From the NCBI GenBank assembly GCA_030156535.1, contig JASGMJ010000001.1:215535-279534 (forward strand): a stretch of 64,000 bases of DNA. Reading direction: 5' to 3'. The notes beneath the pieces are model-generated. The model made no database searches. It saw only the letters and a program-made list of their open reading frames with translations, and had not been told where the DNA came from. This DNA is from Candidatus Sumerlaeota bacterium (GTDB taxonomy: Bacteria; Sumerlaeota; Sumerlaeia; SLMS01; JAHLLQ01). Positions 24,922 through 33,400 of this stretch are shown piece by piece. The position numbers and the translations under genes are program-made. How positions within the stretch are numbered: the first letter of the stretch is position 1; each line of letters begins with the position of its first letter.

Positions 24922-26310
24922 TCAGTACAGGAGTGACCGGAGTCGCCAGTTTTCGAGCTGCTGGTATGGTTCAAGTCCCTGCCAAAGACGCTGAATCGTT
25001 GGAGCATCCCGGCCCTCCCTGAGCAGCTCGAAGATGAGGGTTGTATTGTATGCGCCCGTATTGCCGCCCGATGGCAAGAAAGAAGGATCCGAATCGGCAA
25101 AGATCGACCACAGGGTGATGGAGTCCGTCACGGGTGTGTCGAGCAGACGGACGGGGGTCAGCAGCACGGTGGCCGGGTCTTCGGAGGCCACCGTGCAGGT
25201 GAAGGAGGAAAGACCGGCGCCCTGCACTTTGGCGCGAAAATCCGCAGCAGTGAGCGGAGCCGTTCTCAGGAGAAGGCCTGCGGTTTTGTCTTTTGGCGTC
25301 TCAATGCCCGCCACCTTGTCCGATGGCAGCAGGCTGCGCACCAGACGAAGCTGCCCGGCGATGGGGTCGCGGGGGAGGTACTCGTCCCACTCGTCGAGCC
25401 CCTGCCACGGTTGAAGGCCGAGGCGGTCGTAGACTTCGTAGACGGGACGCATGCCTGAACGGCGGTCCCAGTTTTCCATGCTGACGACTGTGATGCGGGC
25501 TCCCATGCCGAAACGCATGTTGAGCATTCGGACGTACTCGCCCGGTGTCAGTCCCGGCAGAAGCAGGCCGGGGCGGAAGGAAGTTGCTTTGCCGAAATTT
25601 CCGGGGTCGGCCGGTGGGCCTTCGAAGACGAGTCCGTTGATCGGATGCGGGCGGTCGAGAACGAGAACTTCGATGTCGTTGAGTGCGGCGTCCTCGATCA
25701 CGCCGCCAAGAAAGCCGTACTCGGGGTTGAAGCTCCCGGGGCGCAGCGGAAGATCGATCAGGATGAGGTCGACTTCCTCGATCATGCCGGGGGTCAGGCG
25801 GAAGTTGGAGGGCGTACGCTCGAAGACGCGCACGTTGGGGTAGGAAGCGAGGGAGCGCTCCAGCGCTGCGCTGCGTGCGGGCGCAGGCAGCTCATCGTTG
25901 AAGAGAACAACGCGGCGAACGATCGGCTTGCGCAGCGGCAGGAGAAGCTGGACCAGGTGATTGCCTTCACCATCGAGCGCGAGGCGATTGGTGACGACCA
26001 GCACGTGACGGTGGTCGAGCAGTTGGAAATCCTCGCGCTTCAGGACATCGACGCCGAGCGAGAAGGTCTTGCTGGCGTCGAGTTGCGGCAGCACCTTCTC
26101 GTTCAACAGGATGGCCGTGCGGTCGGGATCGAAGCGATCGGGGCGCACGCGCTGGGAGGGCTCTTGCAGTGCAATGGGTGGCGGGAAATCCGGCTGTGGT
26201 GCCGGGGCAGTTGCGCTGGCGGGCGGGGTCTTCGACGCGCAGGCCAGTGCCAACGCCGCAAAGAGGGCGGCGACGGTGAAAGTTCTGAGGATTCTGGCGG
26301 GCATTGTCAT
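24922..26310 (-). CDS. DUF1343 (NamZ-like) lipoprotein with degenerate active site
   Basis: A 462-residue exported protein with a lipobox ALAC in the signal region, followed by a Pro/Ala-rich spacer. DUF1343 members include NamZ, an exo-beta-N-acetylmuramidase of peptidoglycan recycling. Landmarks kept are SLGVDVL, VLVVTNRLALD, VDLILIDL, VLVLDRPHPINGLVFEGP and LLPGLTPGEYVRMLNM, matching the family's L-D-R-P-N-P-x-x-G and G-x-T-x-G-E-L blocks. The F-G-P-E-H-G motif that carries catalytic residues in NamZ is replaced by LFNDELPAP, so catalysis is doubtful. The ATG at 26310 is preceded by an in-frame GTG at 26313. It lies 48-51 bp after the polymerase gene and is coupled to the lipoprotein downstream. 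A peptidoglycan-binding or structural role is possible. Confidence 0.7.
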   Translation of the reverse strand: MTMPARILRTFTVAALFAALALACASKTPPASATAPAPQPDFPPPIALQEPSQRVRPDRFDPDRTAILLNEKVLPQLDASKTFSLGVDVLKREDFQLLDHRHVLVVTNRLALDGEGNHLVQLLLPLRKPIVRRVVLFNDELPAPARSAALERSLASYPNVRVFERTPSNFRLTPGMIEEVDLILIDLPLRPGSFNPEYGFLGGVIEDAALNDIEVLVLDRPHPINGLVFEGPPADPGNFGKATSFRPGLLLPGLTPGEYVRMLNMRFGMGARITVVSMENWDRRSGMRPVYEVYDRLGLQPWQGLDEWDEYLPRDPIAGQLRLVRSLLPSDKVAGIETPKDKTAGLLLRTAPLTAADFRAKVQGAGLSSFTCTVASEDPATVLLTPVRLLDTPVTDSITLWSIFADSDPSFLPSGGNTGAYNTTLIFELLREGRDAPTIQRLWQGLEPYQQLENWRLRSLLY

Positions 26311-26361
26311 CACAGGTTCGTTGCTTCCCTTCCAGTGGAGCCATTGTTTCGGAGTGATATC

Positions 26362-28353
26362 TCAGGGCAAGGAAAAGCCCGTCGGGGAGGACGGCGGCGC
26401 GGGTTCAAGACGCCCGGCGACAGCCTGGTAGCGGCCGGGAAACTGCTGGGCGAGCCCGGGCTGGCGGCGGAAAACCTCGGTCCAGGCATCGAGTGCCTGT
26501 TCCGGGCGGCCAAGCTGCTCCAGCGAGAGCGCCTCGCGCAGGTAAACCTCGTAGGCGTTCAGGCGAGCTTGGACGGCGGGGAGTTCCGCCAGGGCCTGCT
26601 CGTATTGTCCCGTGCGCACCAAAACGTCCGTCAGAGCGGAACGGCAGTCAACATTGGCGGGGTTTGCCTCCAGAGCCCGGTGCGCCTGACTCACCAGTGC
26701 GGCGACTTTCGTGGGGCTTTCGAGAACGCCGGGCATCCGCACTCCCTCGTAGACCGGGCGGAAAAGAACGCTGCTGCGCAAGGGCCCGGTTGAGCACCAG
26801 GCTGCGGCCAGCCCACCACCGGCGAGCAGCACCGCGGCAACGATGCGAACGGGTACCGGGCCGTCGATGCCCACGTGAAACTCCGTGGGAGCCCGCATGT
26901 TCTTCAGCATGATGCCAAGGCGCAGCGGGCCGTAGTCGCGCCAGACGGGCATTAGCAGATCACGAACCCCGCCGCGTTGGGGCAGTACGATGGGGACGCC
27001 AAGCAGCGTGACGAAAAGAAACGACGAAAGCGGCAGTTCCAACGGGAACGTCATCTGGGCCTGAACGCACAGCGCCGCGAGCATGGCGGCCGCCGTGGCG
27101 AGGATGAGGCGGTTGCCCGCGGAGTGCTCCCCGCGGCGGCGGTGCTCCATCTGGAGGAACGCCCCGCCCACGAGCGCCACCAGCAGGAACACGCCGGGGA
27201 TGCCGGTTTCGCTCCACGTCTGGAGGACCGAGTTGTGCGCGGCGTTCGTCCACGAGGCGCCGTAGGCAGCAAGCTCGGGATCGTTCAGGACGATCTCGGA
27301 CTGGACGGCGGGGTAGGCGTAGGTGAAGTTGCCCGCTCCGGCGCCGAGCCAAACGTTCTCGCGCACGATTTCCAGCGTTGTGTACCAGATCGCCAAACGC
27401 GTGGAGCCCCCCACTTTCCAACGGCCGGAAGAGAACGCCTGGGCGAAGATTCCCCCCGTCTCGCCGCTCTCCGCAGCCCAGACGCGCGAGCCGTGCGGGT
27501 TTGCGGGATGGTCGATCACGTAGAAACCAACGACCAGCGCCCAGACCACACCAAGAATGGCAAGGCGGCGCTTGAGCAGCCGCCGCAAAGTGGGTTCCTC
27601 CCACCAGTCGCGCAGAAGAATCGCGAGAAGCACAGCCGCCACGATGAGCGAGAGATTCGAGTGCACCGACCATGCAGCAATCAATGCGGCTGCCATCAGT
27701 GCGAGCACTGCCGCACCCAAGGCGAAGAACCGCCACCGCCGCGTGGAAAGCGTCATCGCCAGAACGATCAGGAATCCAGCCACGATGGCATCGGCCACAT
27801 GCCCCGAATTGCCCATGCTGGCCGTGCCGACGGCATCGCGCCAGTCGAACAGAATGGCACGGATGGGAAGTACGTGCGGGGCAAAGGCAGCGAGGAAGTC
27901 AGCGATGACCGCCCAGGCCGCGACCCCGGCAGCGGCAACAGCATAGCAGAAGCCCAACGCCAGCAAGCGGTCGCGCCGGTGCATGAGGATGCTTTGTGCG
28001 ACCAACGCAAAGAGCACCAGCATCCCCGTCCACGCAACTTGATCGCGGGCAAGCGCAGGCGATTGGCTCCACAGAATCGACAGCGTCTGCCAGCAAAGAA
28101 ACGCCAACAGAAATCCATTCACGGGATTGAGAGGGAAACGCAGGAGCGCACCGCCGGTGGAAATGGCGAGTGCGGACGCCAGCAGCAACCATGTGCCCGC
28201 ATGGAGCAGCACGGTCTTGGGGATGACGAAGGAATCCTGGGCGGGAAACCAGACGAAGAGCGGCGCGGCAAGCGCGAGCAGGGAGAGCAGCCAGAAGGGA
28301 ATCGGGGCCCAGCGGGGCTTTTCGTTCCAGGTGCGGGGGAGAGCGAGGGGCAT
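26362..28353 (-). CDS. O-antigen ligase/polymerase-like membrane protein (Wzy_C) with TPR tail
   Basis: A 663-residue polytopic inner-membrane protein. At least ten hydrophobic segments occur in the first 480 residues, beginning WAPIPFWLLSLLALAAPL. The Wzy_C/WaaL signature is present: ENVWLGAGAGNF, then a periplasmic loop with NAAHNSVLQTWSETGIPG, whose His matches the loop His of ligases. After the last membrane segments the C-terminus (about 540-663) carries TPR-like helices such as GQYEQALAELPAVQ and GRPEQALDAWTEVF. Family members ligate or polymerise surface polysaccharide on undecaprenyl carriers, and some O-glycosylate proteins. Start at ATG 28353, 29 bp after the epimerase stop; the frame is open further upstream but overlaps the epimerase. 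The sugar-nucleotide gene before it supports a surface glycan role. Confidence 0.85.
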   Translation of the reverse strand: MPLALPRTWNEKPRWAPIPFWLLSLLALAAPLFVWFPAQDSFVIPKTVLLHAGTWLLLASALAISTGGALLRFPLNPVNGFLLAFLCWQTLSILWSQSPALARDQVAWTGMLVLFALVAQSILMHRRDRLLALGFCYAVAAAGVAAWAVIADFLAAFAPHVLPIRAILFDWRDAVGTASMGNSGHVADAIVAGFLIVLAMTLSTRRWRFFALGAAVLALMAAALIAAWSVHSNLSLIVAAVLLAILLRDWWEEPTLRRLLKRRLAILGVVWALVVGFYVIDHPANPHGSRVWAAESGETGGIFAQAFSSGRWKVGGSTRLAIWYTTLEIVRENVWLGAGAGNFTYAYPAVQSEIVLNDPELAAYGASWTNAAHNSVLQTWSETGIPGVFLLVALVGGAFLQMEHRRRGEHSAGNRLILATAAAMLAALCVQAQMTFPLELPLSSFLFVTLLGVPIVLPQRGGVRDLLMPVWRDYGPLRLGIMLKNMRAPTEFHVGIDGPVPVRIVAAVLLAGGGLAAAWCSTGPLRSSVLFRPVYEGVRMPGVLESPTKVAALVSQAHRALEANPANVDCRSALTDVLVRTGQYEQALAELPAVQARLNAYEVYLREALSLEQLGRPEQALDAWTEVFRRQPGLAQQFPGRYQAVAGRLEPAPPSSPTGFSLP

Positions 28354-28382
28354 GGAGAAATCCGGACGGAAATTCGGAACGA

Positions 28383-29339
28383 TCAGGATTCGGTGTTTGG
28401 CGCGGAGGCGACGTGCTCGCGCTGCTCGTCGAGCACGGCACGCAGCGTGTCGTCGAGCGCGATGGAAGGCGTCCAGCCGGTTGCGTCGTGCAAACGCGAG
28501 AAATCCCCGTGGACGACCGAAGGCTTCTCGCCGCGGGCGCGCCGCTCGTCGAAGTGCGTTGCGACGGGCGTTTTCGCCATGGCGCACAAGGCTTTCAGGA
28601 TCGACGCGATCTCGACGCTCCTGCCCGAGCAGATGTTGTAGATGCCACTGGCCGAAGATGTTTCCACGAGCAGCCGGTAGGCGCGAACGACATCGGCGAC
28701 GTTGAGGAAGTCGCGGTGCGAACGCAGGTCGCCGTGCTCGATGCGTTCGGCCTTGCCGCACTCGGCGAGTGCCACCTGGCGTGCGAACGCGGGAACAACG
28801 AAGCGCGGCGTCTGCCCCGGCCCCGTGTGGCTGAACGGGCGCGCGATCAGCACGTCAACGTCCAGGCGTGCGCCGTACAAGCGTGCGCAGTTCTCCGCGG
28901 CGATCTTGCTCACCCCGTAGGGGTTCATGGGATTGAGAGGCGACATCTCCGTGAGCGCCTCGCCTCCTGCCGGAATGCCGTAGACGTCCGAGGAGCTGAC
29001 GTAAAGGATGCGGGGCGGATGAGCAAGACGTGCGGCGGCCTGAACGAGCTCGATGGTCAGGATGACGTTGGCGTCGAAAGTTTCGTGCGGGATTTCCCAG
29101 CTCAGCGCGGGGTTGCTCTGTGACGCGAGATGGATGACTGCCTGAGGCTCGGATTCACCGAGCACGCGATCCCAGTGCCCCGGACGTCCGAGGTCGCCGA
29201 GAATCATGCGGTCGGGCGGGAGGGCCGCGTCGGGAGACGCAGTGAGTCCCGCTCCCCAGACCGTGTGGCCATGGGCTTGGAGTTCGCGTACAAGATGGGG
29301 AGCGACAAACCCCCCGATGCCGGTGACGACAAGACGCAT
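28383..29339 (-). CDS. NAD(P)-dependent sugar epimerase/reductase (GDP-4-keto-6-deoxymannose reductase-like)
   Basis: Extended short-chain dehydrogenase of 318 residues acting on a nucleotide sugar in the cytoplasm. The Rossmann motif GIGGFVAPHL starts at residue 7. YVSSSDVYG supplies the catalytic Ser, and YGVSK is the Tyr-x-x-x-Lys motif. The substrate region ARPFSHTGPGQ and HGDLRSHRDFLNVADVV closely resemble RMD and GDP-mannose 4,6-dehydratase relatives, making GDP-4-keto-6-deoxy-D-mannose reductase (GDP-rhamnose synthesis) the best guess. No GDP-mannose dehydratase is in the window. It sits 20 bp after the TPR gene and 29 bp before the polymerase-like gene on the same strand, so it likely supplies a deoxysugar for the same surface glycan. 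Exact substrate uncertain. Confidence 0.85.
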   Translation of the reverse strand: MRLVVTGIGGFVAPHLVRELQAHGHTVWGAGLTASPDAALPPDRMILGDLGRPGHWDRVLGESEPQAVIHLASQSNPALSWEIPHETFDANVILTIELVQAAARLAHPPRILYVSSSDVYGIPAGGEALTEMSPLNPMNPYGVSKIAAENCARLYGARLDVDVLIARPFSHTGPGQTPRFVVPAFARQVALAECGKAERIEHGDLRSHRDFLNVADVVRAYRLLVETSSASGIYNICSGRSVEIASILKALCAMAKTPVATHFDERRARGEKPSVVHGDFSRLHDATGWTPSIALDDTLRAVLDEQREHVASAPNTES

Positions 29340-29359
29340 GATTGATCCTGGCTGTTCCT

Positions 29360-30445
29360 TTATTGGGGACGGAGTTGACGGATTTCCTCGAAACGACTCT
29401 CTTCGAGGAGACGCCTGTACTCGCCGGGGTTCTTGTTGAAAGCGAGCTCGGCCGTGGACTTGGCGGCCTGAATGCGCCCCAGGCGCGATTCCAGCAGGGC
29501 CCTTTCCATCAGCATCATGATGTTGTTGGGTTGGATGGCCAGAGCAGTCTCCAACGCATCAAGCGCCTTCTGCCACTCTCCCGCCTGATAGTACAACCCC
29601 GACGCCCGATGGAATCCTCCGGCCTCCCTGGCCTGAGCTGCGTTTACGTTCTCGACTATCCAGTCGCCGCCTTCAACAAAGCGTTCCTGCTGCCAGAAGA
29701 GATCGAAGGCCGTCCCAATCCATTCCTGGCGGCCGGGCTCCATCTCCAGAGCCTTCTTGATAAGATCAAGCGCCTCGCTGCCGTGTCCCTGGGAAAGCGC
29801 GAGATTCCCGCGTGCCCACCAGGAGACGGCGCTGTCGGCGACTTCGGGGGGCGCCGTGGCGAGAAGCGCTTCGGCGCCCTGCCAGTCCTTCCGTTCGACC
29901 GCGAGATCCAGCAGCGCGCGAAGCACGCTGGTGTCTTCGGGTGCCAGTTCCCGTGCAGCGGCAAGCTCGATGCGCGCGAACTCCAATTCTCCGCGCACGC
30001 GGTGCTCGCGGGCGAGATGGTAATGCGCCATGGCCTCGTCGCCGGACCACCAGGCGAGATCGGCGAGATACTCATGCACGCCCGCGAGGCTTGGGCAAAG
30101 GCGCGCTGATTCTTCGAGAATCGCCGTTGCTTCCCCCAGGCGTTCGTTGTCCGCGAGCGAACCGAGTGTGGAGTCCATGCGCGTGGCTCCTTCGCGGGAA
30201 ACCGCCAACTCATCCGCGAGCTGGCGCCAGATCTTCCGGCCGGCGTGAAAGCGAACCTCCGCAACGGTACAGGCGTCGGCCTCTGCCAAAACGCCGGATT
30301 CGAGATAGTGCACGCCGTTGAAGCGAATGAGCAGGAGTGAGGCCACCACAATGCCCGCCACAATGCCCCACACGGGGGCGATGCGGCACAACTCTCCGGC
30401 CAAGGAGGAATGCGGTGGTGCGGCGCACTCCGCACGGTCAGTCAT
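29360..30445 (-). CDS. Single-pass membrane protein with TPR repeats
   Basis: A 361-residue protein with one hydrophobic segment near the N-terminus (about 26-42, IVAGIVVASLLLI), then a helical domain of TPR-like repeats across about 90-350. Recognisable repeats include RGELEFARIELAAARELAP, GHGSEALDLIKKALEMEPG and GEWQKALDALETALAIQP. The topology suggests a short cytoplasmic tail and a periplasmic TPR domain, as in envelope assembly factors. Its ATG overlaps the stop of the C25 protease by four bases (ATGA), indicating translational coupling and a functional link to that protease. The epimerase follows 20 bp downstream. Function unknown beyond a likely protein-interaction role. Confidence 0.78.
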   Translation of the reverse strand: MTDRAECAAPPHSSLAGELCRIAPVWGIVAGIVVASLLLIRFNGVHYLESGVLAEADACTVAEVRFHAGRKIWRQLADELAVSREGATRMDSTLGSLADNERLGEATAILEESARLCPSLAGVHEYLADLAWWSGDEAMAHYHLAREHRVRGELEFARIELAAARELAPEDTSVLRALLDLAVERKDWQGAEALLATAPPEVADSAVSWWARGNLALSQGHGSEALDLIKKALEMEPGRQEWIGTAFDLFWQQERFVEGGDWIVENVNAAQAREAGGFHRASGLYYQAGEWQKALDALETALAIQPNNIMMLMERALLESRLGRIQAAKSTAELAFNKNPGEYRRLLEESRFEEIRQLRPQ

Positions 30446-33400
30446 CTGGGCGCCTCGGCGATTTTCCGGGAATCCTTGGGAAACACGAGGCGGACATTAC
30501 CGAGAGCGGGAAGATTGGTGCCATCACCTCCGAGAGACGCGCGCCACTGGATGAAGTGCGCGTAGGGGTCGGCCTTGATCAGGTTTCCGTTCTCGATGGG
30601 ATACCACGGATCGAATTCGGGATCGTCGATTGTGCCATAGCCAATGCGGAAAGCGAATTCGACATGGGAATAGCCGGGTGCCTCGAATTGCGCTTCAAAG
30701 CGCGCGGCGGGGAGCTCGCTCACTTCGTAGGCAGGAGACTCGAAGCTGCCCGAGAGGGGCACGACGACGACACCGAAGATCGAGTTGTTGGATGGGATGC
30801 CTCGGGGGGAAATGCTCAGATCAAGGTAGTCGTCACGTGTTTCCACGCGGGCTGCATACGCCGTTGAATTGGAAAGATCGCTCATCACTTTCCAGTCAGG
30901 ATCGTCTTCGAGTGCGTAGCGATAACGGTTGACCGGAACACCTGATACTGTGGAAGTGCCGAATTGCTGGAAGGAAACGTCGTAGAGAGTCGTCCCGTCG
31001 TCGGTGGGCATTGGGAGACGGAAGCGGACTTCGCCCGGCATTTCGTAAACGGTCCAGATCAGCGTTCCATCCACGATGGACATGCGGTTGTCCTGTTCGT
31101 GGCGGAAAACATCTTCGGGTAAGGGATCGCCAATGACGTACTCGTTGCTGAAGGCGATCCGTGTCTCCTGTTCTGGGTACTCCTTCAGGATCAACGTGTC
31201 GTCCGGGGCATGGGAAAGGGACTTGAGGACCCCATAGCGATACGTTGGCTGGAAGTCCCAGTCGCCCGTGGACGTGCGGAGATACTTCTCGTTGATCACA
31301 TGGGTGAGTGGAAGATCGGCAACGTTGTCGTTCACCTCCTGCTCGCCGTAATCGCGGTCATCATTGAGCGAGATATGGATCGTGTCCCTGATGCCATCGG
31401 CACGCCAGGCAATCTGCACGAGGCCTTCTTCGCCGGAATCGAGGCGCTCCAGCGTGCTGCGGTGAATGAGATCCTCGGGTTTGCCTCCACCCTGGGCAGC
31501 GATGTGAATGACAAAGGGATGCGCGAAGTCGAACGGCGAATCGTTCCGGTATGGAATATCGACGGCGACAACGTCGCCGGGACGCACAAACTTCGGCTTC
31601 GGCTCGATCAACTCCTTGTCCAACGCCAGATTTGGAAGACGCATCAGCGGCACGGTCACATCGCCGACATTGTTCTGGAACGTCGCCTCGGGAATGGCGC
31701 GGTCGGAGTTCGTCACGACATAGAGCCGTACGTTCAGGTTGGACGAGTCCACCGGGTCCCAGCGCAGGCGCACATCGCGCTCCTCGCCGGGTTCGAGTGG
31801 CGTGTCGAAGACGATCTCACTTTCATCAACGATGCTCTTGGCTTTGCTGTCCGGATCCCACGGAAAATCGAGATACAATGTTGTGCGGAGTCCCGAGACG
31901 GGGCGCGCGCCGCGATTGCCGATGGTCGCACGCACATACACTGTCTCGCCCTTGACGTAGTCGTCGCGTTCAGTGCGCGTCGAACCTGGCACGACGTACA
32001 GGTCCTGTCCGCCTGGTATGTCGATCAGCAAATCGAGCGACTGGGCGAACGGCTCGTTGCTCTCGGTGATCGTGCCTTCCACGTCGACGCGAAAGCGAAG
32101 TGGCTGGGCTGGAAAGCGCGTTGTCGCACGGAACTCAAGGTCAGTGGACTCGCCGGGCTCGATGGAAAGTCTTCCGAGCCGGGTTCCGACGGGAGTACCC
32201 TCCTCGGTATCCATGAGAAGAAGCGCCGCGGACAAGTTGTCGAGCGATGCCGAGCGCATATTGTAGAGGGGGATGGTAAAGGTCGTTTGTTCGGGGGCGG
32301 CCAGGCGTTCCACATCGACCAGTTGAGCCGATGCCGCCACCACGGGAAGGGCGGGATCAAGCGCCAGAAACTCGATGGCTTCTTCGGCGATTGGCAGCAT
32401 CCCTGCGGCCGCGTTCGCATATTCCACGCGTGCTTCCAGACGGTTGATCCCGGCTGGCGCGGGGAAAGCAAAGCGCACGGTGCGCTCCTGTCCCGGTTCG
32501 AGGATGAGACGCGAATCCCGCAGGTCCTTGCCCTGCGCCGCATCACGCAGCGTCAGAACCAGGTTGTCCATGTAGCCTTCGCCACGATTCAGCGCCCGAA
32601 GCTCCATTGTCACTGTTTCGCCGGCGTCGATACCCGTGGAGGCATCCGGCGTCATCGTCCACGCGAGATCGACCTTGGGCTCAAGAACGGGAATCTCGAC
32701 ATTGAGTGAATCGAAAACTCCCAGTCCCTCGTTCCACGCCTGGATCAGCAGGCGGTAATCGCCCTTGGGCACAAACGGGGGCAGCGGCAGCTCCAGTGCA
32801 AACTTGCCAGCCTGAACCGGACCCCGAAGTGGGCCGGCAACCGAGATCCCCTCCTTGTTGAACATCTCCACCTGTGCCACGCCCCAGTCGGTGCGCGGGG
32901 AGGTGCCATTGATTTTCAGCGAGTCTCCCTGATTCGTGAACAGTTCGGAAGGCTCGATCAACAACGACAGATTCTCCGACGGACGGGGAATCTTCAGTGC
33001 CGGATCTCCCAGAAGGATGAATTGATCGGGCACGTAGCGTTGATTGCGGGTGAGAAGGTACTGCACTTTGGCGTACAGCGATGCACGGCCAAGCTCCGCA
33101 AATTTCTTCTTCAGCAGGGCCTCGTAAAATGGCCGGAGAAGGAAGTCGTGCTCGTAGGAACTCGTGCCGGCAACGGGAGCGAACAGTGCGATGCCGCCGC
33201 CATTTTCCGCGAGAATGAACTGCTCGCCGATGCTCTGGCGAACGGGGGCGATAGGATAGTCCACCCATGCCGTGTCGCATGACGCCGCCGCCATGATGGG
33301 ACGGCCGCCGCGCAACTCGATGGCGGGGATGTCGCGATAGTGAAAGATGCGCTCGGCGGACCACAGATTCGGGCCACCGTGCCCGAAGTACGTCGCCGTC

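Noticed and set aside
26977..28641. 554-residue plus-strand open frame over the O-antigen-ligase-like gene
   Set aside because: Arg/His/Gln-rich noise composition; the minus strand has clear membrane segments and the Wzy_C motif.
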